A DNA stretch of 64,000 nt from Nesterenkonia populi (GTDB lineage: Bacteria; Actinomycetota; Actinomycetes; Actinomycetales; Micrococcaceae), in contig NZ_VOIL01000001.1 in NCBI RefSeq assembly GCF_007994735.1, positions 372,001-436,000 of the forward strand. The letters are read 5' to 3'. Position numbers and translations under genes: made by a program. Below the pieces are notes generated by a model, which did no database searches, had not been told where the DNA came from, and saw only the letters and a list, made by a program, of their open reading frames with translations. Shown here piece by piece: positions 24,029-32,619 of this stretch; position 1 is the first letter of the stretch, and every line of letters starts with the position of its first letter.

Positions 24029-24232
24029 TCAGAGCGGGCTGACGTTCTCAGCCTGCAGACCCTTGGGTCCGCGGGCAGTCTCGAACTCAACCTGCTGGTT
24101 CTCCTCGAGGGAGCGGAAGCCAGAGCTGTTGATCGCGCTGAAGTGCACGAACACGTCGTCGGAGCCGTCCTGGGGGGCGATGAAGCCGTATCCCTTTTCG
24201 GCGTTGAACCATTTCACGGTGCCAGTGGCCAT
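24029..24232 (-). CDS. cspA: Cold-shock protein, CspA family
   Basis: A 67-residue single cold-shock domain that binds single-stranded RNA/DNA and melts mRNA structure. It opens [20 protein letters not shown] and contains RNP1 (KGYGFI) and RNP2 (VFVHF). AAGGAA precedes the ATG. The gene has its own leader of up to 137 bases holding a structured palindrome. Confidence 0.96.
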   Translation of the reverse strand: MATGTVKWFNAEKGYGFIAPQDGSDDVFVHFSAINSSGFRSLEENQQVEFETARGPKGLQAENVSPL

Positions 24233-24280
24233 GGTGTTTCCTTACTGCTGTTTCTCTGCACCGATGAGTTCACGGCGCAT

Positions 24281-24312
24281 TTCCCTCAACGCCTGGCCAG
24301 GCCCTGAGGGAA
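24281..24312 (-). promoter_or_regulatory. Hairpin in the cspA leader / after the molybdoenzyme gene
   Basis: TTCCCTCA pairs with TGAGGGAA, enclosing the self-complementary GCCTGGCCAGGC. It lies 49 bases before the cspA start and 58 after the upstream stop. It may end the formate operon or form a cold-sensitive 5' structure in cspA mRNA; the sequence does not decide. Confidence 0.45.
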
Positions 24313-24369
24313 GATTTTTCGGCCACTAACAAATATGAAAATGACGTACTGCGCTTCAGTCTACGCCAC

Positions 24370-26763
24370 TCAGGCCGCGACTTCGACCTCGACCTGGTGG
24401 TTGATGGTGGTGCGGTCGGTGCCGGTGGAGGGCACGAACCGCACCATCATGGCCTTGAAGCCCGGAGTATTGGACTCGCGCGCCTTCAGATCCCGGTGGA
24501 CCAGGGCGTTCGCCTCCGGGTAGTAGGCGGCCGCGCAGCCCCGCGCAGTGGGGTACTCCACCAGGGTGAACTGGTTGGCACGACGCTCCTCACCGTCGTA
24601 GACGGAGATCACGTCCACCACCTCGCGGTGCTCGAAGCCGCTCTCCTTGAGGTCGTCGGGGTGGATGAGGATCACACGACGGCCCCCCTTCACGCCGCGG
24701 TAGCGGTCGTCCAGTCCGTAGAAGGTGGTGTTGTACTGGTCGTGGGAGCGCATGGTCTGGAGCACCAGGTGCCCCTCCGGGGGCTTGAGGTACTCCATCT
24801 CACGCACGGTGAAGGAGGCCCGGCCGTCCTCGGTGGCGAACTCGCGGTGGTCGCGCGGCGGGTTCGGCAGCACGAAGCCGTACTTCTGGCGGATGCGCTT
24901 GTTGAAGTCCTGGGTCCCGGGGATCACGCGGGAGGCGTGGTCGCGGATGACGTCGTAGTCGTCGGCCATGGCCTGCCAGTCGATGGGGTGGTCCGGGTCG
25001 TCCTTGAAGATCGCCTGGGACATGCCGGCGAGGATGGACGGCTCGGAGAGCAGGTGGTCGGAGACCGGCTCGAGGCGGCCCTGGGTGGAGGACACCACGG
25101 ACATGGAGTTCTCCACGGACAGGAACTGACGTCCGCCGGGGTGCTTGTCGTCCCGGTCGGAACGGCCGAGGGTCGGCAGAATGATGCTGGTCTTGCCGTG
25201 GGCCACATGGCTGCGGTTGGGCTTGGTTGAGATGTGCACGGTCAGCCCGGTGTTGCGCAGGCCGTTCTCCATCACCTCAGTGTCGGAGTTCGCCATGGCG
25301 AGGTTGCCGCCCAGAGAGACGAACACGTCCACGTTGCCTTCCGCCATGGCGTACATGGTGTGGGTGGAGTCGTAGCCCTCTTCGCGCGGAGAGACGATGC
25401 CGAACTCCGCGTCGAGCCCCTGGAGGAAGTCCTCCTTGGGCTTCTCCCAGATCCCGAAGGTGCGGTCGCCCTGCACGTTGGAGTGGCCGCGGACGGGGCA
25501 GGCGCCGGCGCCGGGCTTGCCGAAGTTCCCCTGCATCAGCAGCAGGTTGATGATCTCCTTGATGGTGTCCACCGAATGGGGCTGCTGGGTGATCCCCAGG
25601 GCCCAGCAGAAGATGGTGGCCTTGGACGCGGCGAGCATGTCGCCGATCTTCTCGATCTCGGCGCGCTCGAGGCCGGTGGCCTCCTCGATCTCGTCCCAGT
25701 CCAGCTCCTGGCGGGCAGCCTTGTAGTCCTCCCAGCCCTTGGTGGACTGCTCGATGAAGTCCTTGTCCAGCACGCTGCCGGGGCTCTCCTCCTCCTTCTT
25801 CAGGAGAAGGTGGCCCAGCGCCTGCATCAGCGCCTGGTCGCCGCCGACCTTGATCTGGAGGTACTCGTCGGAGATCTTGTCGCCGGTGAGCACCTTGTGG
25901 GACTGCAGCGGGTGCTCCATGGGAGCCTGGGGGTCCTTGAACTTCATCAGGCCGGCCTCCGGCAGCGGATTCACGGAGACCACCTTGCCGCCGCGATGGC
26001 GGGCCTTCGCGAGGGAGCCGAGCATGCGGGGGTGGTTGGTGCCGGGGTTCTGGCCGATCACGAAGATCAGCTCGGCGTTCTCAATGTCCTCCAGGGAGAC
26101 GGTTCCCTTGCCGATGCCGATGGTGGGGTTCATCGCGGTGCCGGAGGACTCGTGGCACATGTTGGAGCAGTCAGGGAGGTTGTTGGTGCCCAGGGAGCGC
26201 GCCATCAGCTGGAACATGAACGCAGTCTCGTTGGGGGTGCGCCCGGAGGTGTAGAACACGGAGCGCTCAGGCGTAGTGGCCTTGATGTGCTCGGCGATGG
26301 TCTCGAAGGCCTCGTCCCAGGAGATGGGCTTGTAGTGGGTCTCGCCCTCCCGAATGATCATCGGGTGGGTGATGCGGCCGGACTGGCCCAGCCAGTACTC
26401 GGTCTTCCTCTCGAGCTCGGAGATGGGGTGCTCGGCCCACCACTCGGGCGGGCAGATCCGCTTGGTGTGCTCCTCGGCGAGGGCCTTGGCACCGTTCTCG
26501 CAGAACTCAACCTGCTTGCGATCGCCGGTGATGGACTCGGGCCATGCGCAGCCGGGACAGTCCACGCCCTTGTCCTGGTTGACGCGGTAGAAGTTGCTCA
26601 CCGTGCGGCGGACGCCGCCGTGGAAGAGACTGCGCTTGAAGGAGACCTGCACCGCCTTCAGACCGGCGGCATAGTCCTTCTTGTGGGTGATCTTGAGATT
26701 GCTCTCGTCGATGTCCTTGAAATTGGCGATGCGTCCGCGAACGTCATTCATGGGTGCGCTCAT
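24370..26763 (-). CDS. FdhF/YdeP-family molybdopterin oxidoreductase (formate dehydrogenase-like)
   Basis: A 797-residue catalytic subunit of the DMSO-reductase superfamily. The N terminus has CPGCAWPE (Cys69, Cys72) but lacks the complete four-Cys [4Fe-4S] pattern of classical FdhF, as in YdeP. The active-site region is NLPDCSNMCHESSGTAMN with Cys203 as likely Mo ligand. Cofactor-binding stretches include VIGQNPGTNHPRML and PGAGACPVRGHSNVQGDRT. No membrane or electron-transfer subunit is adjacent. fdhD and moeA upstream on the same strand indicate formate or a related oxyanion/formyl substrate, and the physiological reaction is inferred. An ATG four codons in is an alternative start. Confidence 0.9.
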   Translation of the reverse strand: MSAPMNDVRGRIANFKDIDESNLKITHKKDYAAGLKAVQVSFKRSLFHGGVRRTVSNFYRVNQDKGVDCPGCAWPESITGDRKQVEFCENGAKALAEEHTKRICPPEWWAEHPISELERKTEYWLGQSGRITHPMIIREGETHYKPISWDEAFETIAEHIKATTPERSVFYTSGRTPNETAFMFQLMARSLGTNNLPDCSNMCHESSGTAMNPTIGIGKGTVSLEDIENAELIFVIGQNPGTNHPRMLGSLAKARHRGGKVVSVNPLPEAGLMKFKDPQAPMEHPLQSHKVLTGDKISDEYLQIKVGGDQALMQALGHLLLKKEEESPGSVLDKDFIEQSTKGWEDYKAARQELDWDEIEEATGLERAEIEKIGDMLAASKATIFCWALGITQQPHSVDTIKEIINLLLMQGNFGKPGAGACPVRGHSNVQGDRTFGIWEKPKEDFLQGLDAEFGIVSPREEGYDSTHTMYAMAEGNVDVFVSLGGNLAMANSDTEVMENGLRNTGLTVHISTKPNRSHVAHGKTSIILPTLGRSDRDDKHPGGRQFLSVENSMSVVSSTQGRLEPVSDHLLSEPSILAGMSQAIFKDDPDHPIDWQAMADDYDVIRDHASRVIPGTQDFNKRIRQKYGFVLPNPPRDHREFATEDGRASFTVREMEYLKPPEGHLVLQTMRSHDQYNTTFYGLDDRYRGVKGGRRVILIHPDDLKESGFEHREVVDVISVYDGEERRANQFTLVEYPTARGCAAAYYPEANALVHRDLKARESNTPGFKAMMVRFVPSTGTDRTTINHQVEVEVAA

Positions 26764-26820
26764 CCTTCACAGTGGGGTGAGATGTCTCGGGCTTGCTTGG
26801 TCTCAATCGTACCGAGGCCC

Positions 26821-27774
26821 TCAGGCGGGCGCATTCACGGCCTGTTCAGTGTTCCGCTCTGCGGGAACGGAGCGGCCTGCGGCATCACGCCCGGGCTGGA
26901 TCTCGGAGGCGGAGGCATCGTCCTCGGCGAGGTCGATGATCCGCTCGGGGTGGGTGTACACGTTGATGCTCTTCCCCCGGGAGAAACCGGCCAGGGTGAG
27001 CCCGGAACGGTCTGCGAGGTCCACGGCGAGCGAGGACGGCGCCCCCACGGCGGAGAGCAGCTCCACCCCGGCGAGCGCGGCCTTCTGGACGAGCTCGAAG
27101 CTCGCACGGCCGGAGACCTGCAGGGCGGTTCCGGCCAGGGGGAGCCGGCCCTCCATGAGGCCCCAGCCGACCACTTTGTCCACCGCGTTGTGCCGGCCCA
27201 CGTCCTCACGGAGGCAGAGCAGCTCACCGTCGGCGCCGAAGAGGCCGGCGGCATGGACTCCGCCGGTCTTGGAGAAGAGCGCCTGGGAGTCGCGCAGCGC
27301 GTCGGGGAGGCTGAGGAGCTGCTCGGCAGTGATGCTCAGGTCTCGGCTGCCGCGCCCCGGCGGGAGGGTCTTCTCCACGGCGTCGATGCTGGTGGTGCCG
27401 CAGATCCCGCAGGCGGAGGTGGTGGTGACGTTGCGCTTTCCGGACAGCGCCGACTGAGCGAGCACCGGGTCCATGCCGACGTCGATCACGTTGTAGGTCT
27501 GGTTGCCGAACTCGTCCTGCCCGGAGCAGTAGCGCAGCCCGCGCAGCTGCTCGGCGGAGACCACCAGCCCCTCGGCGACCATGAACCCAGCGGCGAGCTC
27601 GAAGTCGTTGCCGGGGGTGCGCATCGTCACGGTGAAGGACTCGCCGCCCAGGCGCAGCTCCAGGGGCTCCTCCACGGCGATGGAGTCGAGCTTGGTGCGG
27701 TGGCTGGCAACGGCGTCCCCCTCCTGGGGACGGATCACCCGGGTGACGCGTTTGCGCTGGATCAGACGGCCCAT
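26821..27774 (-). CDS. fdhD: Formate dehydrogenase sulfurtransferase
   Basis: A 317-residue accessory protein that passes sulfur to the Mo-bis-MGD cofactor of formate dehydrogenases. Seen: IAVEEPLELRLGG, FMVAEGLV, catalytic Cys pair in ACGICGTTSID (Cys122, Cys125), and LCLREDVGRHNAVDKVVGWG. Its ATG at 27774 overlaps the stop of moeA (TGATG). It ends 58 bases before the molybdoenzyme gene, so enzyme and maturation factor share a transcript. The acidic, alanine-rich C-terminal 35 residues are an unusual tail. Confidence 0.95.
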   Translation of the reverse strand: MGRLIQRKRVTRVIRPQEGDAVASHRTKLDSIAVEEPLELRLGGESFTVTMRTPGNDFELAAGFMVAEGLVVSAEQLRGLRYCSGQDEFGNQTYNVIDVGMDPVLAQSALSGKRNVTTTSACGICGTTSIDAVEKTLPPGRGSRDLSITAEQLLSLPDALRDSQALFSKTGGVHAAGLFGADGELLCLREDVGRHNAVDKVVGWGLMEGRLPLAGTALQVSGRASFELVQKAALAGVELLSAVGAPSSLAVDLADRSGLTLAGFSRGKSINVYTHPERIIDLAEDDASASEIQPGRDAAGRSVPAERNTEQAVNAPA

Positions 27775-28973
27775 CACTGCTCCTCGTGGGTACGGCGTAG
27801 AGAGGGCAACGCGCCGGGGACCTCGAAACATTCCACGGGCTCTCCGGCCGAGATCCCCGCGGGCGGCACGACGGCGAAGACATCAGCCTCAGCCAGGCCC
27901 CGCATCATGTGGGATTTGTCGTGCCCGGAAGCACGAACACCGTCCTGGGCCGCGCTGGCGGGGAGCAGGCGGAGGCCCCGGCGGGCGCCCGTGAGCTGCT
28001 CGGCGGCGGTGAGCCGCAGGCTGGGCGCGGTCCGGCCGGCCAGCGCTGACAGCAGCGGAACGCCGAGCGCCGAGAGCGCGGCGAAGCCGGCGAGGGGGTT
28101 GCCCGGAAGGCCGAGCACCCACCGCTGGGCGTGCCGGGCCAGCAGAGCCGGGTGGCCGGGTCGTATGTCCACAGAGTCGACGACGATCTCCGCACCGAGC
28201 TTCTCCAGGGCCGGCCGGAGCACATCCGCCCGAGAGTGAGCGGTGCCGCCGGTGGTGATGACCACATCCTCTGATGCGGTGCGCAGCTGCTCGAGCATCT
28301 GGCCGAGGTCGTCCTGCAGCCGGGCGGAGGCCGCGGGAACCGCACCGAGCCCGGTGAGCATCGAGGGCAGGGCGACTCCGAAGACATCACGCACCTGCCC
28401 GGGCCCAGGGATGCCGGAGGTGACCACCTCCGTGCCGGTCAGCACCAGCCTGACTGTCGGGGCCGGACGGGCGAGCAGCTCGTCGTATCCGGCGACGGCG
28501 GCCGCCGCGGCCCTGGCTGGGGTGATCCGCACCCCTGCGGGCAGCAGCGAGTCCCCCTGGGAGGCTTCCACCCCGCGGGGCCGGATGTTGCGCCCCGGCT
28601 CAAGATCAGGAGTTTCCGGAAGCGCGCGGAGGGAACGCTGACTGTGCTCGCTGTGCTCCTGACGAAGGACGGAGACGGTGCCCTCCGGGACGGGAGACCC
28701 GGTGACGACTCCTGCTGCCTGGCCGGGGCGCAGCGCCGGCAGAATGTCCGCAGGGCCCTCGGCGCGCTCCGGGATGACCTCCCAGCCGCCGTGGGACCCT
28801 GCATCGCTCACCGCCCAGCCGTCCATGGCGGAGGTTGAGACGTGCGGAATGTCCAGCCGGGCACGAACCCCTTCCGCGCTGATCAGGCCGCCGGCCTCCC
28901 CCAGCGGCACTCGCCGGGCAGGCGCAGGCTCGGCCGCCGCGGCTCGTCGTCGCGCCTCAGCAAGGCTCAGCAT
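27774..28973 (-). CDS. moeA: Molybdopterin molybdenumtransferase, divergent MoeA
   Basis: A 399-residue MoeA-type protein that inserts molybdate into adenylated molybdopterin. Domain I opens with LSLAEARRRAAAAEPAPARR and SAMDGWAVSDAG. The central MPT-binding domain has VVITTGGTAHSRADVLRPAL, where the usual TGGxSxGDxD is altered. The C-terminal part has VLGLPGNPLAGFAALSALGVP. The motif after it reads VDIRPGHPAL rather than the common KPGKP. These changes make it a divergent member. It is coupled to fdhD downstream and follows the DUF6457 gene by 12 bases. Confidence 0.88.
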   Translation of the reverse strand: MLSLAEARRRAAAAEPAPARRVPLGEAGGLISAEGVRARLDIPHVSTSAMDGWAVSDAGSHGGWEVIPERAEGPADILPALRPGQAAGVVTGSPVPEGTVSVLRQEHSEHSQRSLRALPETPDLEPGRNIRPRGVEASQGDSLLPAGVRITPARAAAAAVAGYDELLARPAPTVRLVLTGTEVVTSGIPGPGQVRDVFGVALPSMLTGLGAVPAASARLQDDLGQMLEQLRTASEDVVITTGGTAHSRADVLRPALEKLGAEIVVDSVDIRPGHPALLARHAQRWVLGLPGNPLAGFAALSALGVPLLSALAGRTAPSLRLTAAEQLTGARRGLRLLPASAAQDGVRASGHDKSHMMRGLAEADVFAVVPPAGISAGEPVECFEVPGALPSLRRTHEEQ

Positions 28974-28985
28974 GATGGGCGGGGA

Positions 28986-29297
28986 TCAGCCCTCGGCCTG
29001 CTGGCGCTGCTCCAGCAGGTGCTCAGCGACCCGGCTGGCGGCATTGAAGGCCTGCTCGTAGGTGGCCTGCCCGGAGGCTTCGGCCAGGCCGACCACGTAT
29101 CCGATGACGTAGGTGCTCACCGGCGCTGCGGGGCGGACGACGGTGTGCGCGGCGACGCCGGCAAGCTTCAGCAGCTTATTGATGTCGATCTCAGTCTCGG
29201 GGATCTCCAGGTGCTCCTTGAGCTCGTCGACCCAGAGCTCAATAGCTTCCCTGGTGAGCTGCGACTCGGACTTTTCAGGGTTTTCGCTGACAGACAT
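28986..29297 (-). CDS. DUF6457 protein
   Basis: A 103-residue, mostly helical acidic protein. The pattern REAIELWVDELKEHLEIPE, then INKLLKLAGVAAHTVVRPAA and PVSTYVIGYVVGLAEASG matches DUF6457, a small actinobacterial family repeatedly found with molybdenum-cofactor and formate dehydrogenase genes. It resembles no known enzyme. AAGGAA precedes its ATG. It is the first gene of the operon DUF6457-moeA-fdhD-molybdoenzyme and is divergent from the transporter gene. It may be an assembly helper (inference). Confidence 0.8.
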   Translation of the reverse strand: MSVSENPEKSESQLTREAIELWVDELKEHLEIPETEIDINKLLKLAGVAAHTVVRPAAPVSTYVIGYVVGLAEASGQATYEQAFNAASRVAEHLLEQRQQAEG

Positions 29298-29408
29298 TTC
29301 AGGTTCCTTGGAGCTTGGGACGTTCAGATAGGTGACCAGCTGCCCTCCAGGGTCTCATAAGGCTCGCCGTCCCATCAGGCTCGCCGGCGCCCCGGAAGAT
29401 CGGTGGGT

Positions 29409-29452
29409 CTTCTACAGGCCGTAGAAGCACGCCGAAGCAGCCCGGTGATAAC
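29409..29452. promoter_or_regulatory. Operator palindrome between the divergent formate-cluster promoters
   Basis: CTTCTAC-N5-GTAGAAG (29409-29427), centred about 86 bases before the transporter start and about 120 before DUF6457. A -10-like GATAAC (29447-29452) follows 19 bases later in the transporter direction. The 6-base half-sites and the 5-base spacing are identical to those of the palindrome at 9731-9751. Confidence 0.5.
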
Positions 29453-29503
29453 GTGCCCACGCTGAATCCCCGCACAAAACCAATACTGAGGAGAGTTGCA
29501 CCA

Positions 29504-31255
29504 ATGGCTCCAAGCGCCGACACGCGCGCAGACTCCTACCGCAAGATCACTGCGGGTCCGGGGTTCAACCGCTGGCTCATCCCACCGGCCGCCCTGGCAA
29601 TCCACATGTGCATCGGGCAGGTCTACGGCACCTCGGTGTACCAGGGGCGGCTGGCCGAGCACTTCTCCGAGGACCCGCTGGTGGGCATCTTCGGCCAGAT
29701 CCTCGGCCCCATCTTCGGCGGTGAGGACGCAGCCCAGACCGCGGTGGCGTTCTTCGCGTTCTCCCTGTCCATCGTGCTGCTGGGCCTCTCCGCAGCCCTG
29801 TTCGGCAAGTGGGTGGACTCCCGCGGCCCCCGGATGGCGATGCTGGCATCCACGGTCTGCTGGGTCTCCGGCTTCCTGGTCGGCTCTGTCGGCATCTTCA
29901 CCCAGCAGCTCTGGCTGGTGGGCCTGGGCTACGGCGTCATCGGCGGCATCGGCCTGGGCATCGGCTACATCGCCCCAGTCTCCACGCTGATGAAATGGTT
30001 CCCGGACCGTCCCGGCCTGGGCACCGGCATGGCCATCATGGGCTTCGGCGTCGGCGCGATGATCGCCGCACCGTTCTCGAACATGATGATGGGCATCTTC
30101 GATGACATGGGTGCTGACGAAGGCGCCTCGGTCGGCTACCTCTTCCTGACCCTGGCCGTGGTCTACGGCCTGATGATGCTCTTCGCCGCCTGGATCGTCC
30201 GGGTCCCGCCCGAAGGCTGGAAGCCGGAGGGCTTCGACCCGGATACCAAGAAATCCTCCAAGATGATCTCGGCAGGCAACGTCACCGCCAACAACGCCGT
30301 CAAGACCCCGCAGTTCTGGCTGCTCTGGGTGGTGCTGTTCGTCAACATCACCGCGTCCATCGGTCTGCTGCCGCAGGCGGCCAGCTTTGTGCAGGACTTC
30401 TTCCGCGAGGACGACGGCGAAACCTTTGCCCACCCGGAGGTCGCGGCAGTGGCCGCCGCCGGGTTTGTCGGCTACCTGTCGCTGACCAACACCCTGGGCC
30501 GGTTCATCTGGGCCTCCACCTCGGACAAGATCGGCCGCAAGCCGATCTACATGATCTACCTGGGTCTGGGCGCTGCGCTCTACGTGGCGCTGGGCATGTT
30601 CGGCAACACGAACATGGCCGCGTTCATCATTCTGATCGGCATCATCCTGTCCTTCTACGGCGGCGGCTTCGCCACCATTCCGGCCTACCTGAGGGATCTC
30701 TTCGGCACCGTCCAGGTCGGCGCGATCCACGGCCGGCTGCTGACCTGCTGGTCGGCCGCCGGCATCGTGGGACCGGCCATCGTGAACATCACTCTGGATG
30801 CCGCTGACGGCGTTCCGGGTGAGGATCTGACCGCCGCGGACTACCGGCCGGCGCTGTTCATCATGGCCGGCCTGCTCGTGGTGGGCTTCATCGCCAACCT
30901 GATGGTGCGCCCGGTCAGCGAGAAGTGGCATGAGGAGTCCAAGCCCTCCGAGGACGATGAGGACAAGGACGACGCAGAGGAGAAGGCTGAGGCCGAGACC
31001 CAGAAGAAGGGCTCCGACACAAAGGTCGAGCCGGCCGGCGCCCCGATCGTTCCGGTCCCGGTGGCCTGGGTGGTGGTGTCCATTCCGATGCTGTACGGCC
31101 TGGTCTACACCTTCATCAACGCGATCCAGCTGTTCTTCCCGCCGGAGCCTGACGAGGTCGACGGCGATGACGCTGAGACCGAGGCCAGCGGACTGCTCAC
31201 CGCAGCACGTCTGGCAGCGGCCGCCGTGCGGAGCGTTCACTCCGTGATCAGCTGA
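29504..31255 (+). CDS. OFA-family MFS transporter (oxalate/formate antiporter type)
   Basis: A 583-residue major-facilitator protein. GFNRWLIPPAALAIHMCIGQ-type start and IGYIAPVSTLMKWFPDRPGL are OFA-family signatures, and GRFIWASTSDKIGRK is the central MFS loop. About 12 helices lie within residues 22-465. A highly charged linker follows (about 470-510, with SEDDEDKDDAEEKAEAETQ), then an extra hydrophobic segment VPVAWVVVSIPMLYGLVYTF. ATG 29504 has GAGGAGA at ten bases. Divergence from the formate dehydrogenase operon suggests formate or oxalate transport (inference). Confidence 0.88.
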   Translation: MAPSADTRADSYRKITAGPGFNRWLIPPAALAIHMCIGQVYGTSVYQGRLAEHFSEDPLVGIFGQILGPIFGGEDAAQTAVAFFAFSLSIVLLGLSAALFGKWVDSRGPRMAMLASTVCWVSGFLVGSVGIFTQQLWLVGLGYGVIGGIGLGIGYIAPVSTLMKWFPDRPGLGTGMAIMGFGVGAMIAAPFSNMMMGIFDDMGADEGASVGYLFLTLAVVYGLMMLFAAWIVRVPPEGWKPEGFDPDTKKSSKMISAGNVTANNAVKTPQFWLLWVVLFVNITASIGLLPQAASFVQDFFREDDGETFAHPEVAAVAAAGFVGYLSLTNTLGRFIWASTSDKIGRKPIYMIYLGLGAALYVALGMFGNTNMAAFIILIGIILSFYGGGFATIPAYLRDLFGTVQVGAIHGRLLTCWSAAGIVGPAIVNITLDAADGVPGEDLTAADYRPALFIMAGLLVVGFIANLMVRPVSEKWHEESKPSEDDEDKDDAEEKAEAETQKKGSDTKVEPAGAPIVPVPVAWVVVSIPMLYGLVYTFINAIQLFFPPEPDEVDGDDAETEASGLLTAARLAAAAVRSVHSVIS

Positions 31256-31270
31256 TCCGTGCGCCCCTGA

Positions 31271-31307
31271 CTGTGTCCCGGCTGCCCGTGTGGGGGCCGG
31301 GACACAG
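31271..31307. terminator. Bidirectional terminator between transporter and mobA
   Basis: CTGTGTCCCGGC pairs perfectly with GCCGGGACACAG across a 13-base loop between convergent genes. Confidence 0.7.
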
Positions 31308-31313
31308 CTGTGT

Positions 31314-31961
31314 CTAGGGCAGATTCACTCCGAGGCGCCGCGCATCCTCCGGCCTGTCGACGTCCTTCCCAAGATGCGCAGGCATGACCGGCCGGCGATG
31401 AGGGATAGGAGCCAGGAGGGTTCTGACGCGGCCGCCCTCAACCGTCTGTGCGTCCAGTCCAAGCATCTGCTCTCGGAGAGCCTGCACGGGAACCGCTGAG
31501 CTGAGGAACTGATCCCGGCCCTCCCAATCCAGGGGCACTACGGCCTCTGCTCCGCTGCCCGCGGCCTGATCAAGCAGCCAGTTCAGCAGCGGTCCGGGAT
31601 CAACGACGTCGACGGCCAGCAGCAGCACGTGTCCTGTCTGGGCCTGCAGAGCCTGCATCCCCGCGTAGACAGCAGCGGCCGGCCCCCCGTAAGCAGGCTC
31701 CTCACGAACCACCGTGACATTCGGGCGCTCCCGCACGTAGGGGTCTCCGCCCCCACCGGGTTCCTTCGACGCGTACGGCAGCATCGAAACCTGGTCTTTG
31801 AGGTGCTCGGGGCCTACGACGACGATCTCCTCAGCGCCTCGGACGCTCAGCGCTTCGATCCAGTGCTTCAGGAGCGTGCGTCCGTGCTGGGTGAGAGATG
31901 CTTTGTCCACTCCGCCCAGGCGTGCGCCTCGTCCGCCTGCGAGCAGAATCGCTGCGCGCAC
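31314..31961 (-). CDS. mobA: Molybdenum cofactor guanylyltransferase
   Basis: A 215-residue nucleotidyltransferase that adds GMP to Mo-molybdopterin, giving the MGD form needed by formate dehydrogenase-type enzymes. The opening AAILLAGGRGARLGGVDKAS is the signature GTP-binding loop with its Lys. LLAVDVVDPGPLLNWLL is the metal-binding Asp region. The GTG at 31961 is chosen because GAGGGAG precedes it, and the open frame further upstream overlaps the HNH gene and is not family-like. It supports the nearby formate cluster though it is transcribed separately from it. Confidence 0.88.
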   Translation of the reverse strand: MRAAILLAGGRGARLGGVDKASLTQHGRTLLKHWIEALSVRGAEEIVVVGPEHLKDQVSMLPYASKEPGGGGDPYVRERPNVTVVREEPAYGGPAAAVYAGMQALQAQTGHVLLLAVDVVDPGPLLNWLLDQAAGSGAEAVVPLDWEGRDQFLSSAVPVQALREQMLGLDAQTVEGGRVRTLLAPIPHRRPVMPAHLGKDVDRPEDARRLGVNLP

Positions 31962-32004
31962 CGCGACGGCTCCCTCGTGAGGGGCGTCAGGCGTAGGGGC
32001 GCTC

Positions 32005-32502
32005 TCAGGCAGGGCTGTGCTCCAAGAAGGGCATCCAGGCCTCCTGCGGGGCGTCGAGCTCCTGGGGCAGCCACATGTGGTGAAGAGGAGCCTTCGGGGT
32101 GACACGCAGCGTCCAGCCCAGCCGCTCCAAGGTCTTGTCCCCTTTGCGCACGTTGCAGGGACCGCAGCAGGCCACGAGGTTCTGCCAGGAGGAGTCTCCG
32201 CCCCGGGCACGAGGGACGACGTGGTCCACGGTGGCGGCGGGTTTGCCGCAGTAGGCGCAGGTCCGATGGTCTCTGCGCAGAACACCGCGCCGCGAAGGGG
32301 TCGCGGGCCCGCGCCTGACCACCCGCACGTAACGATGCAGAAGGACGACGCTGGGCCTGGGGATCAGAGCAGAGGGCGAGGCGATGGGCGTGCCGTCCTG
32401 GGCGAGGATGCTGGCTTTTCCGCGCATCACCAGCAGGGCGGCACGGCGGGAGGACACCACGCTCAGCGGCTCGTAGCCGGCGTTGAGCACCAGTGTTCGC
32501 AT
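32005..32502 (-). CDS. HNH endonuclease
   Basis: A 165-residue protein widespread in actinobacteria. The N terminus RTLVLNAGYEPLSVVSSRRA is characteristic. The HNH/zinc part has CAYCGKPAATVDHVVPRARG and LVACCGPCNVRKGDKTLERL, so four Cys bind zinc and DHV-P/N/R-K supply the catalytic pocket. Likely nuclease on damaged or foreign DNA; its biological role is unknown. It lies 43 bases upstream of mobA on the same strand and may be co-transcribed. Confidence 0.92.
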   Translation of the reverse strand: MRTLVLNAGYEPLSVVSSRRAALLVMRGKASILAQDGTPIASPSALIPRPSVVLLHRYVRVVRRGPATPSRRGVLRRDHRTCAYCGKPAATVDHVVPRARGGDSSWQNLVACCGPCNVRKGDKTLERLGWTLRVTPKAPLHHMWLPQELDAPQEAWMPFLEHSPA

Positions 32503-32619
32503 CTGATCAGCCTCCCGGGCGCCGTCTCTCCAGGGCTGGATGGACGTGCGCTGCGAATCTGTCCGTCCTCAACTATATGCCATCTGCGGCGCGGGCTCAG
32601 CCTCAGGGCCCCGGGGACG

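Noticed and set aside
25234..28239. A 1001-codon plus-strand frame across the molybdoenzyme, fdhD and moeA
   Set aside because: It has no domain and is antisense to three well-supported genes.
29375..31240. A 621-codon minus-strand frame across the OFA transporter
   Set aside because: Mirror image of a strongly supported membrane protein; His/Gly/Asp-rich shadow.
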